Part shown: piece after piece, positions 36,613 through 47,767 of the stretch
How the letters are laid out: each line of letters opens with the position of its first letter
Numbering within the stretch: the stretch's first letter is position 1
Assembly (NCBI GenBank): GCA_902729315.2
Contig: LR746278.1
Coordinates: 3,667,501-3,731,500, forward strand
Source: Spirodela intermedia
Taxonomy: Eukaryota > Streptophyta > Magnoliopsida > Alismatales > Araceae
Direction of reading: 5' to 3'
DNA length: 64,000 bases
Notes under the pieces: generated by a model
The model's database searches: none
Seen by the model: only the letters and a program-made list of their open reading frames with translations
What the model was told of the DNA's origin: nothing
Made by a program: the position numbers and the translations under genes

Positions 36613-39600
36613 CTACTTGTTCTTCGCTTTGAGTTCATTCACCTTCTTCTCTGTGAACTTCAGTGCGTCCCCGTATATGCTTATCAGCTGACACAACGTA
36701 GATATATGCTTATAAGCTCCAAGGGTTCTAAAAAAGGCAAAGTTTGACCAAAAAATATGAGGCAGAATCTGGTTCCAAGAGGTTTATGGTTCATGCTTCA
36801 TAATATTTGATTCATCAGGTTTCCAGCGAACAGGATTATTAATAAAGAGATTAAAAAATTGAAAAAGATGCTTCAAATCTAATAAAAAAAAAGGGGTAGC
36901 TATAAATCTTACTTCGTCGATTTCTCCGGGAGAGATTATCAGCGGAGGAGACATCATGATGTTATCCCCCGAGACTCGAACCAGCATCCCCCGCTTCTCA
37001 CATTCAGCTCCGAAGATGGCGCCCACACCTGCCACCGCAGAGCAGAGGATATAACAATGTCTATATTTGGCTTCTGACAAAGAAGGCATAGAGTAGGCGC
37101 TAAGAGAAAGGATCTTACCCCATTCAGGAGGGAAGAGATCAGTTGGGGACTTGTTGTCAGTAAACTCTGTGCCGAGGATCAGCCCGGTTCCTCGTATCTG
37201 TGAATTCCCATGAAAATATACGCCCACTTTTTATATTAATAGAAGAAAATTAATGCCATAGCAGTGACCACTCTCAGGAGAAAACATCTGAAATGGGTGC
37301 GTGGGTAGGCACCTCCCCGATGATGGGGCTGTCAGAGAAAGCTTTCAGCCCATCCTGGAACCTGGGGGAGACGCTCTGGACCTTCTCGGGGATGTCCCTT
37401 TCCCTTCAGATCACAGAAGGGAGAGAGGCAGCAGGGGTCAAGGTGGAGCAAGCCTCAGATGGCTTCATATCCAGTACATTTCATCCAGAGCAGTTACCTG
37501 TAGATCTTCAGTGCCTCAAGGGCAACGGCGCAGGCGACCGGGTGGCCGGAATAAGTGAACCCATGAGCAAAGGAGCCTAGTGAGAGAAGAAAGGAGCGTG
37601 GGATTTCCAGGACGGCAGCGTTTTTACATATGAGAAGTTGTGAAGAAAGATGGCAAGGATGTTACCAAGCTTGTTGCTTTGCGAGTGTATGACTTCTGAG
37701 ATCTCAGGGCTGACAAGAATCGCACCAATCGGCATATATGCGGATGAAAGCGCCTGAAGCCAAGAAGGTTAGAAATCGAGTCATTCTGCTGAAAGCTGCC
37801 ATTAATAGTAAGCCAGGGGATAACCTTCGCGATGGAAACGAGGTCAGGCTTGATGTTGTATTTATCGCACCCAAACATTGTCCCCAGCCTTCCAAAGGCG
37901 CAGATGACCTGGAAGAGGCAGGGAGAAACCGGGAGGGGGGGTGGGAATCATGAAAAATTTCCTAAAAAGGATATGATTAACGTTGTAAGGCATTGTTGAT
38001 GAATCAAGTACCTCATCTGCGATGAAGAGAATATCATACTTCTTTACAACGGATTGAATCTGCAGGGATTATTAAAACATAAATTATGCCGATATTTACA
38101 GCTTCATGGAAGGTCGACAAAATGAAACTGATTAAAAATTAACAAAAATGTTGAATATGACATCAGATTTCCATCGAAGAAAAGTATTTACATTTCCACA
38201 GTCGAAAATACCGATTAAATTAAGGTGAAAATTGGTTTAAAAATCCGAAGGATAGATAGATGCAATGAAAAATACTTGAGAGGATGTTGACGAACTTCGG
38301 AAGATACTCAGAGAGAATTGTATAGCTTAGAAAAAGATTTTCATACTGATTAAGATAAGGTGAAAATTAGGAAAAAAATCCGAAGGATGGATAGATTGAA
38401 TGAAAATATTTGAGAAGATATAGACAGAGAATTGTATATCTTAGAAAAATATTTCCGTGTATTTTCAAGTAGAAAGTAGAATCTACAGTTATCCTTCTTT
38501 CTTTAGTACCCAAACTCCACTAGTATCATGTCACAAAAAAACTATAAATTTCCACCAATTCTCACGCGACTGTAGTCTGGGATCCAAATTTTTAATGAAA
38601 ACTGGTTTCATCACGGTTTTTAAAAGGCTGAGTGAGAACTACCCCTCATCACATCTAAGAAAATTTCTTCAATACTTTTAAATTATTTTGATTGTCTCAC
38701 CAAACAAGCTACAAAATCTATATCAAGTCGCAAGTCCTTTAGACTCTGCCTGACGTTTTCAGGCAGTAACTGTGCTTTTATACAAATCAATTGAAGAAAA
38801 AAACTGTTCTGACATTAACAAAAGCCAAACTGGAGAAAAAGGAAATGACAATAAATTAAGAACTAACAAAAAGAGAAAACGTTGAAAGATGTCAGAGTGA
38901 CTACTTTTGCTCAGTATATCGAATCTGTCATTTTCGCAGCAAGAAACATGTTGTTTTACCTTCTCAAAATAAGTCTTTGGGGGAGGAAGGACACCACCAG
39001 CACCCATAACAGGCTCAGCAATGAATGCAGCAATCTAGGACAGGAAGCATACAAATTAGAAACATTAAATTTCTTCAGCATGATAAAAAAAATAGAAAGG
39101 AAAGGTAATCTATACCGTTTCTGGACCCTCCTTGAGAATAAGGTTTTCCAGGTTATTAGCTAGCCTGGTTGAGAATTCTTCCTCCGTCTCACCTGGTAAA
39201 GGTATTAGGATCCTTTCCATACATTTGAAAACAAGACAAAGGAAAAGATAACACAAATCATTTACATACCTGGCAAGTGAAAGCGCCAATAGTGAGGGCA
39301 ATCTGTGTGCAAAACAAATGGCGCTGGCAAATCAAATTTTTGATGTAGGGCTGGAAGACTGCGGATATGAATTTAAGAAGAAAAATATGAAGATCCTATG
39401 GAGGAGACAAGCATATAATATTCAATTACGTCGTTAAAAATGATCAAGAAGAAGAGGAAGAAAAAGCTTATGGAGATTTAAGTAAGCTGAAAGGTAGATA
39501 ACTAAACTTTATGCTGAAAAATGAACCTTTTATTTTCTTACCCAGAAAGACTAGCAGATATTAACGTAGATCCGTGGTATCTGTCAAAATCCAAATGAAA

Positions 39601-42600
39601 CAAGAATTTACTTCTTATCAGTCTTCAACATAATATGCGAATTATTATTGGCAATCTCACGTAAGAGAAACAGATACAGAAGCTAGCGATTGATGCCATA
39701 CGATTTATTCCTCGCAATGAATTTCTTCTTATCTGGTCTTCCAAGTGCATTGTTATAATACCAAACAAGCTTTACCTACAACACACAATCCAGACTTCAG
39801 TTAGACAATGAAAATAAGGGCCTTACAAGCATGGCGATTTTGACCTCGGAAATCAACAGGGTGAATGAAGATTGAAATTAATTATTTAATAAAAATTGGT
39901 TGCGAAACGGGTAAAGTGTAAAAATAAAAATATTTTCGTTCCTCAGAAGCGATTCTATGAACATTACAGTGATGTGCAAAAACAGAGAATCTAACTATAT
40001 GTAATGAATGATGCAGATTTCAATAAATCATTATTCACTTAAATTAAAGAACATCCAACTTTCTCAAATCCAGAATAAAACATGGGATGCTTTCGGGAAA
40101 GGAAACGACTCATTTAGGAGAAAGAGTGAAAAGCCATTCACTCAGAGGAACTTCCAAACCAAAGCCTTTAAAACTGTTTGAGAAAAACCTCATTTTGGAG
40201 TCTATGAGGAGGACAGATGAATCAACATTGTCTCTTCCAGTAAACTATAGCCTCAGACCTAGGACTATGATGATATTTTTACTCGTTGCTCTCTGGCATA
40301 ATAAACGTGATGCTATTATAAAAGATATTTGTTAAAAAAAATCTAACAAGATATATTATATATTATCTTGTTCACTTCCATAGGAGCCTAATCAATCCCA
40401 AGGCCCTTGTTTATCCTGCATCATACTTTCTATACAATCTTCTTTCTACTATACTATGCATTCTTGAAAAATTTCGTTCTAGCAAAAGCTAGAGACATTC
40501 TCATTTTCGTAGCAGTTATATATAACCTAACCTACATGCGAAAAATAATTACAGTTGGTTTCAGGGTGGATTTCTCTATTTAGATTGATGGATGTATAGT
40601 CATGCAGACAAAGTTTTGAAGGCATAAGTTCCAGAAGATAGGAGGAACTTGCTTGCGCACAATGGTTCATGGATCGATAGATGTATAGTGATGCAGACAA
40701 AAACAAAAACTCTATGCAGCAGAGGCAATTAGCATAGAAACACATTCTTCACCACAGATTTTCTCAGAGTTCATTTCACCAATATTCATAAGGTTTAACC
40801 ACAATTTGAGAATGACCTTTTCATGAAAATGAACTCTTCAGAAAGTGGTACTGGAGGTATTCAAGAAGGGGCCATTTGCTTGGAGCTCGTGGGCATGCTT
40901 TATTAAAAAAGTTCACAATTGACAAAATGCTTGGTGAGGCAGTGATGAGGGTACCGACCAATGGCTATCACATGTTTACTCAAACATTTACGTCTGTAAC
41001 AGCTTTCCCTTATTTGGTTATTCCTCATGAAAACTATACAAAACATTAGGGCCACAGTAACATCTGCATCTTCGTTTTAATCAGAGATCACGCAAATAAC
41101 CCACTAACAGACCCAACCTCATTTACTGTAGTGAATGCTAAAAGTTCTTGTCACTGTGCTTCCAAAATTGACAGGATGAAACTGTCCTGTTGGGTTTCAG
41201 ATAAATTAGAAAAATATTAGCACAGGTTATTTTATTAAATAGTGACAGATAACGTTAAACAGATAAAGATAGGAAGCTACGCACATGAGAAATAGGCTTG
41301 GAATATCATACCTGAGAGTCATTAGCTTCTGAGCCACTATTGGTGAAGAAGACCTTCCCCATTTTTCTTGCAGTGAATATATCAAGAATTTCTTTTGCAA
41401 GGTCCTAACAAGACATAAGGTTGATTAAAGTAGAAAGAAAATAAAACACGGATATTAAGAGTAGATTACACAAATAAATTCTTGCATATAATGAAGTAGA
41501 ATGAGCATGAAAAATAATTTGCAACATACTATATTGAAGAACAAATAAAGTTACGAAAATCAAATAACAACTAAAGAAGGTACCAAGGAGGGTCTTGTGG
41601 TTCGGTTCCAAAAGGAGTGGTAAAATGGCAAGGTCTTTAGCTGCTCTGTTGCAGCTTGAACAAGCCGTGGTTCATTTCCGCCTGCACAACAACAAAAGAT
41701 CACACAAGAAAGAGATTCAACATTCTAACTTGAAGAATATGAGATTCATTGTTCAGGAGCGTTTTGTTGAATACCTAGAGCCGTAGACCACAAACCAGCA
41801 AGGGCATCAAGGTATTTTTTTCCATTGATGTCATAGACATAGCTCCCCTGCACATCAGTTTTTTCCGATTATTAAAGAGAGTAGGAATAACAAACATTGA
41901 CAAATGGTTAGATTTGTTCAAATCAGCTTTACATTTTTACAACATTTAAATGCCAGATTAAAAAAATGCGTTGACATTGGATAATATCCAGGTTGGCCAT
42001 TAAATGTGAAATATTTTGTTAAGCATATCATGGTTTTTCAAATGGATGGCTTAACAAGAAATTCTAGATCATGCCATACATACTCGGACGTGATAAAAAA
42101 ATCATAATATAATTGCAATGCGAAATGGGACTCTCTATAACATCAAAGCAACGAAAGAAAATTTCGTCAGCATATAATCACGTTCAGATAGCTATCTGTC
42201 ATGTTGGAAGCACTAGGTCGTAGGGAAATAATTTGATAAGTTGAGGGTGTTTTTGGAAAATTGTCTAGGGTTTCTCCCTATATTAAGGAACGTAATAGTT
42301 GACTGGAATGAAGGCGGTTTCCGCCGTTCTCCCCTCTGTAGAAAATTGTCATTTTCTACAGTCCGGGATGTCCTCTGCGCTTTATGTATATGCTTTATCT
42401 CTGGACATCTGCCCATTGTTTTATATGAATACCATTGTCTTGAAACTTCACGACAACAACAACAAGATTTATCTTGTGCATGACCTAACTACTCTCAATT
42501 TCCCTGGAAGTCTTATCACGATCACAGACCTATATTTACCCTAGTAATTAGTTTTCCTCAATTCTATATTCCTATTAATCATATAGCCGCTCACATATCT

Positions 42601-44795
42601 CACTAACCTATTTCTGCTTCTCAAAAAACATAAATCTTACCATCCTCCGTGGTGTCAACATCTTGTTCTAGATGGCTTCTTTCCATCTAACGAATATAAA
42701 GCAGTGTACCTGTAACTAAATTTTTTGAGACCAAACCAAACATCCAACTGAAACCATTAACGGAACCACAGATAAGATGATATCAATTCCTCAGGTAATG
42801 TTTCACAGTTCAGTAAGAAATAACTGCATCTATTTTTCCTTCATTTTCAGGCAGTTTTGGAAATAACAAAACTTCTTAGTGAGAATTTTGTAAAAGTTAC
42901 TCGTCATGGTCCCTCAAATTTGATGATTTTCTATTGAAATAAACTTTGACGTTTGAACATAAACTGTCTAAATTTTGTTCTCTTTAAGGGGCTTCTTGAT
43001 ATTAACACACAACGCTGCCTGACTAATTTACTTCCCACAGTATTACCAAATCATCATTAACAAAAAATGTTATTCCTCAGATCATTGGCTTGAAAAAACT
43101 TTGACTAATTTGAAGGTGGAGAGTTACCCCTCAAAACTGACATTCACAAAGACGGTTGGCTTGAAAAATCCCTCAGATCATTATCCATCAGATTGCCTAA
43201 AGATACACAGGGACATCCCCAGCACTTTCAGAACTTTGAGAACACAATATTCCATTGAAAGATGACCAGAACTTTGACTGTTAGATAATATGCCAGTGAT
43301 AGTGATACTCTACACGGATTTATAAACATTGGGAGCTAGTGTTCCCAAAAATATTCTTAATTTTGTGATCTTAATTTTAGCAAACTTAATCTGTCACGCT
43401 ATATCACATGCATCTTTAAACCTCTCAATAAGCGACCATCTCTGGGGTCATTTATCCTCATCATTTGATATAATGTCCATTTGGGTAAAGCTAGAGAAGA
43501 CATAAATTATTCCCCATCAACTTGGTAAAATTTCTACTAAATTCTACCAGCTAGTCTTCCTTGGAAATGTTACTGAGATGTGCACTCCGGTACAAACAGT
43601 CAAAGGCTATGGTAGATTTGTTTTTCAGGCAGACATTCTCACACCAAGTACACCGAGATGCCTTCGCTACAAGTTCTATTCTTCATCTTACATTTTCATC
43701 TGAAAATTTTTAATAGTTATGGTAATTCAAAAAGGTTGAAGCAACATGACAGGTTACTGAAAAAGGGAAAACACTATAATGTAGTAACAGATATGGTAAG
43801 GGTGAATCTCATGAAAAGTTCGCATAACAGTATAATTAAAACCTGAAAATAATCCGACTAGAACAATGAGGTACTTACTTCAGATCTTTGAATGACCAGG
43901 GGATGGACGTCACTGCTCTGCCATCCAGCTGTGAATGGCGCCAGCATATCGTGCCCTTTAAAACTGACATACCCAAGATAGCACATGGTAAGAATGACCA
44001 TTAAATTCACAGGGAAAGAAGATTACCATTGAAGCAAAGGAAACCCCCACAGGACCTTCAACTGAAAAGGGCATACCCAATCTCATCCTTAGGTTCACTT
44101 TTGAGAGAGGTCTCTGAACTGGTTTGTCTTATGAATACATCCGATTGTCCCAGCTTCCCTTGAAAACTTCCAACAGCGGCGCTGCGCCCTAATAATGCAC
44201 CACACTGCAAGAAAATCAAGCACCTAATGAACCACAAACAAGAAATAGGAGCAATCAATACATCTCATCAAGAGGCAGCACGGATATCATTATTGAGTAA
44301 TTTTATGGATATAAAAATAACGGAGTCATCCAGAATCATTTTCTCCACGGTCATCTGTGCCTAGTATACACCACTTTCTCCGGTCTCTTTTTTTTTTTTC
44401 CTCAATTCTTTCTTGTTCCGTGAGGTTTAAAGGAAATCTCAGTTTAACCTGATAAATTGGGATAAATCTTCAGTAAATTAAATTAAAACGCAAAAACACT
44501 CTCCGCTGTCTATTCGGCTCCACATCGTCCCCCCTCTCCTCTCCTCCTGATGATCTACCTTCATTCAAACCACATGATCAGACCATCTACAGTCACCGCA
44601 CCGAAACTAAATAAGGCAAACCCGGAGAACGCTAGCCACAGAGCAACTTTGGCAGTACAAGAGCTTCGTTTTCACAGAAAGGCGGAAGTCACTGGGAGCA
44701 TCCTGCGACAGAACTAAGGATAAAAGCTGGATCACATTACAAACCTCAGAGCGCGCCTTCGATCGGAGGAGACGACGGCATACGATCATCGCCAT
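36613..44795 (-). CDS. POP2: GABA transaminase (pyruvate/glyoxylate-dependent), mitochondrial
   Basis: This PLP-dependent class III aminotransferase converts GABA plus pyruvate or glyoxylate to succinic semialdehyde in the GABA shunt. I read 19 exons: 44795-44745, 44204-44077, 43963-43879, 41847-41775, 41681-41584, 41404-41312, 39775-39702, 39580-39542, 39358-39270, 39192-39116, 39034-38960, 38059-38012, 37908-37825, 37753-37666, 37576-37498, 37403-37313, 37197-37119, 37028-36913 and 36687-36613. All are in phase and give 513 residues (Arabidopsis POP2: 504). The Arg-rich start [15 protein letters not shown] is a typical mitochondrial presequence. Family blocks include [107 protein letters not shown] and [12 protein letters not shown]. 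The PLP lysine is K338 in [15 protein letters not shown], the last codon of exon 13. The donor after it (GTTATC) is weak. No inactivating change is seen. Confidence 0.97.
41848..43878 (-). other. GABA transaminase intron 3, 2.0 kb
   Basis: The intron lies between ...VIQRSE and GSYVYD. It is AT-rich, with several short open frames but no recognisable exon or nested gene. Confidence 0.8.
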
Positions 44796-45650
44796 CTCCC
44801 AGTCCCTCCTGATCCCCCTTCCTCCCTCCAGAAATCAAACCGTGTCTTCTTTCTCCGGAAACAAGGAAGCTCTCTGCTCGACAGACGGGGACAGGCGGAG
44901 AAAGAGACAAGGCGGACGGGGTCGCATTCCCTCCGTTTGTAAACACCTTGTGGTGACTTTTAGCATTCCCTCACCCACGTCATCGTGAGCTCCAGTGGGC
45001 ATAGGGTAGAATTTCTTGGGAATTTAACCGCCCTCCATTACCGCGGCCTAACGAACGGGAGTGTCAGAGAAGTTACCGTCCAGATTCAACGCATCTTATC
45101 TGGGGCATTTTTCGCGCGCTCTCTTAGCTCACTCGCAGGTGACGGGACCGCCACGGTGGATATGCGACAGAGCCACGTCAGCGTGACTAGTTCCAGATGG
45201 CCCCAAGGCTGACTTTTTAACGCTTTGAGACCCTGAGGATATCCGAAATTTGAAAAGGCCTGAGTTAATAAAGCAAATGCCCCTCATAACGAGCCTCGGC
45301 CTAGTTAACATCCCATCTATTCCTGAGAAAAGACTAAAATAGCCTTTCACGAAGTAGAAATCTCCTCCCCAACCCCATGATGGTAGGCCAGGGTCCGGTG
45401 CCCTGTGGGTGGAGCCCAATTGCTGAGGTCCGGACTAGGAACAAAAGAATATAAGTGCACTCTTATAAAGTAAAACGATTATAAAGTGACATTTAGGAGT
45501 TTATATGAATTGTTAAATAAATCAGGGTTCTTCTCAAAGATAGCCTCTCTCACTTTTAGTGGGAGGCTTCAGAGGAGAGGAGAGACCGTGGTTTCTGCTT
45601 CTTGAACGGATCTTCTTCGGCGTCTTTCTTGTCTAATCTTCGCCTCCCCT
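44796..45650. promoter_or_regulatory. GABA transaminase upstream region
   Basis: The 5' UTR and promoter are expected here on the minus strand. ACGT cores are present, for example CACGTCA near 44976 and CCACGTCAGCGTGAC near 45173-45188. These are typical bZIP (ABRE/as-1-like) binding cores. Function is inferred from motif and position only. Confidence 0.35.
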
Positions 45651-46133
45651 TCATGACTGCTCTGCTTCGCTTATGGGTTCTTCGTGGTCTCGAATCCTCT
45701 TGAGCCAGTTCTCCAAGAATTCTGCCTGCCTGCGTTCGACTCCAACACTCGGAGCTCTATTTCTTTCTATGTTCAGTTCGTCGCGCTCTTTCTTTCTTCT
45801 CTCCAAACCCGCGAAGTGTGTTGCCCACAATGCTCGAATCATATCTCCAGCATTGAGGCCACACCAAGACAGATTCTGTGAGAGTCTCTCTCTCTCTCTC
45901 TCTCTCTCTTCCCGCTTCTCTCTCTTCCGCAGGCACCCGTGAGATCCCATCGTCTTGTAGTTGAACTCGGTGTCTTGGCAAATATCGTTGCCTGAGAATG
46001 CCATAACTTGATGGGCAAATTTATCCTCCAAATATGATGGGACTTGATGAATTATTGATAAATTTGAGATATTTGCCCGGAAACGGTGGGAACGGTACAG
46101 ATAAAAAAATCGGATGAGTATGAGAGATCCCAT
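45651..46133 (-). CDS. Hypothetical charged protein, unrecognised
   Basis: This is an open frame of 160 codons on the minus strand. It has a GA microsatellite read as RERERERER and a very charged C-terminal half (FAGLERRKKERDELNIERN). I recognise no domain. It overlaps an alternative plus-strand frame (45673-45942), and at most one of the two is likely real. Length and codon composition are the only support. Confidence 0.2.
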   Translation of the reverse strand: MGSLILIRFFYLYRSHRFRANISNLSIIHQVPSYLEDKFAHQVMAFSGNDICQDTEFNYKTMGSHGCLRKREKREERERERERLSQNLSWCGLNAGDMIRALWATHFAGLERRKKERDELNIERNRAPSVGVERRQAEFLENWLKRIRDHEEPISEAEQS

Positions 46134-47767
46134 TGCCAGCTTTTGAAGAAGCGAACTTGAGGATTAAAGATCGATTGGCGAAAATACATAAAACAGTGAG
46201 GTGAACTTCCATTGTTTAATAAATAGGGATCGACCCACCGAAGAAAATACTGGTGATAGAGAGAAAAAAAAAAAAAGAGAAGGAAAAGAGCAAAGGACGA
46301 ATTATACTAAGGCATCTGGGTCGCCTGCGTGAGTGGCATTCAAGCGCTGCTACGCTCTTTCCTTCGCGAATATGCTGTGGCACGCTCTCGAAATGCAGTG
46401 TTTAAAAGAATAGTCTCATTAATCAAAGGGAAGTTCTCAAATTGATTTGAGTCGAAACCAGACGCTGGAGGTAGTCAGTGAGGGAGCTTCGATTTCTGAA
46501 CACGTAACACCTCTTAGAGTTTATTATGAGACAGAGGGAAACCGCACGGGGCTTGTATTTTTTCTTTTTCTAGATTTTTATAGAGAAAACGTAAATTCGA
46601 CGAAAGAAATAGGGAAACCGCACGAGGCTGGTGTTTCACTAGAGTATCTTTATGTTAGAATACCAAGCAGCAAATTGTGAATTCTTCCTTAGTTTTTGTT
46701 CATTTTGAGGTCTAAATTTAGCCTGCCAACATGCAATTTTCCTTCCAGTATGAACTTTTTTGGTGCATATGCTGCTATTCAGTTCCTTTTAGTTTTTCCG
46801 TCAGGTTTACTTTTTTTCTCTGCACATAAATCAGTTGTTTACAGTATTGTTCTGAACCTATGCATGCAAACCTTTTGCTAGAACTCTTGTTGTGTTTCAG
46901 TTTTCACTATGACGAATGGATGACTACACTGTTCGTCATAATTATTAATACAGCATGCATAGTGCCTTTCACCACTCTTCTATAACAACCTAATATGCGG
47001 ATTATTTTCATCCAGAAGCTAATTGGCTTGTTTTCTTACTCTAATGTGTCTACTATTTTGTCTAATTTGCTATATTTTGAGTTTTCTCTCGTAGTTTTGA
47101 TATCCTTTACTGCTTTGTATCTCCTGTGGATTCATTAATGGAGCAGAAGCTACTCGCTGAACTAGCCGGCTCCAGAGTAACTGATGGCGGTGCTTGTGAC
47201 GACACCGTTTTGCCTACTTCATGATGCTAAACCTTGTGTCTCTTATTTTGGTGGATGATTCAGTCCTTCTAAATGTTATCGGCATAGTGCCCTTAAATTC
47301 ATCGACAACTAGAATTTATGTCTCAATTATTAGGTTACTCGGATGTATTTCTAATAACACGCTGACGTATTTCTAATCCCTTCCCTTCATCTTGCTTTGA
47401 TTCGGTGGGAATAGCAAGGCTATTGTCATTGCTGGGCCTTCTTGTTTTCTTCGTTTCTTTGTCATGAGTAGTCTATTGCACCTAATGTAATTTGCATAAA
47501 TTCAAATGCTAAGGAGGGTATGCATTCGGTGACCGCAACGCTAAAAACAAGGTAAATCTATGTATTCCGTTTCTTTCTAGTCTCACCTTGCTTGTTTTGA
47601 ATAATAATCGATCGAATTTGTTGAAGTTTATCGTATTCCATGAATTTTCTTTTGCATCACAGAAGGTAGTTGACAATCAATCAATGACGAATGAACTGGA
47701 GAATCCGTTATTTGGAATCGGCGGAATCGAAGATACTGAAGTTGTTGATGTTCGTCGAGGTTTATGA
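45673..47767 (+). CDS. Candidate multi-exon gene, unrecognised, possibly organelle-targeted
   Basis: On the plus strand, an open frame begins at 45673 with MGSSWSRILLSQFSKNSA. It is rich in Ser, Arg and Leu and has no acidic residue for about 60 codons, like a mitochondrial presequence. About 1.6 kb downstream are two exon-like blocks in matching phase: one ending at 47551 (GYAFGDRNAKNK, donor GTAAAT) and one beginning after an acceptor at about 47662. The second reads KVVDNQSMTNELENPLFGIG and then an acidic tail to a TGA at 47765-47767. A further exon-like piece (EQKLLAELAGSR, donor GTAACT) lies near 47143-47193. I could not connect all pieces in one phase and recognise no family. Confidence 0.3.
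45885..45909. repeat. (CT)n microsatellite
   Basis: A CT tract within the overlapping candidate frames near 45.9 kb. Confidence 0.9.
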
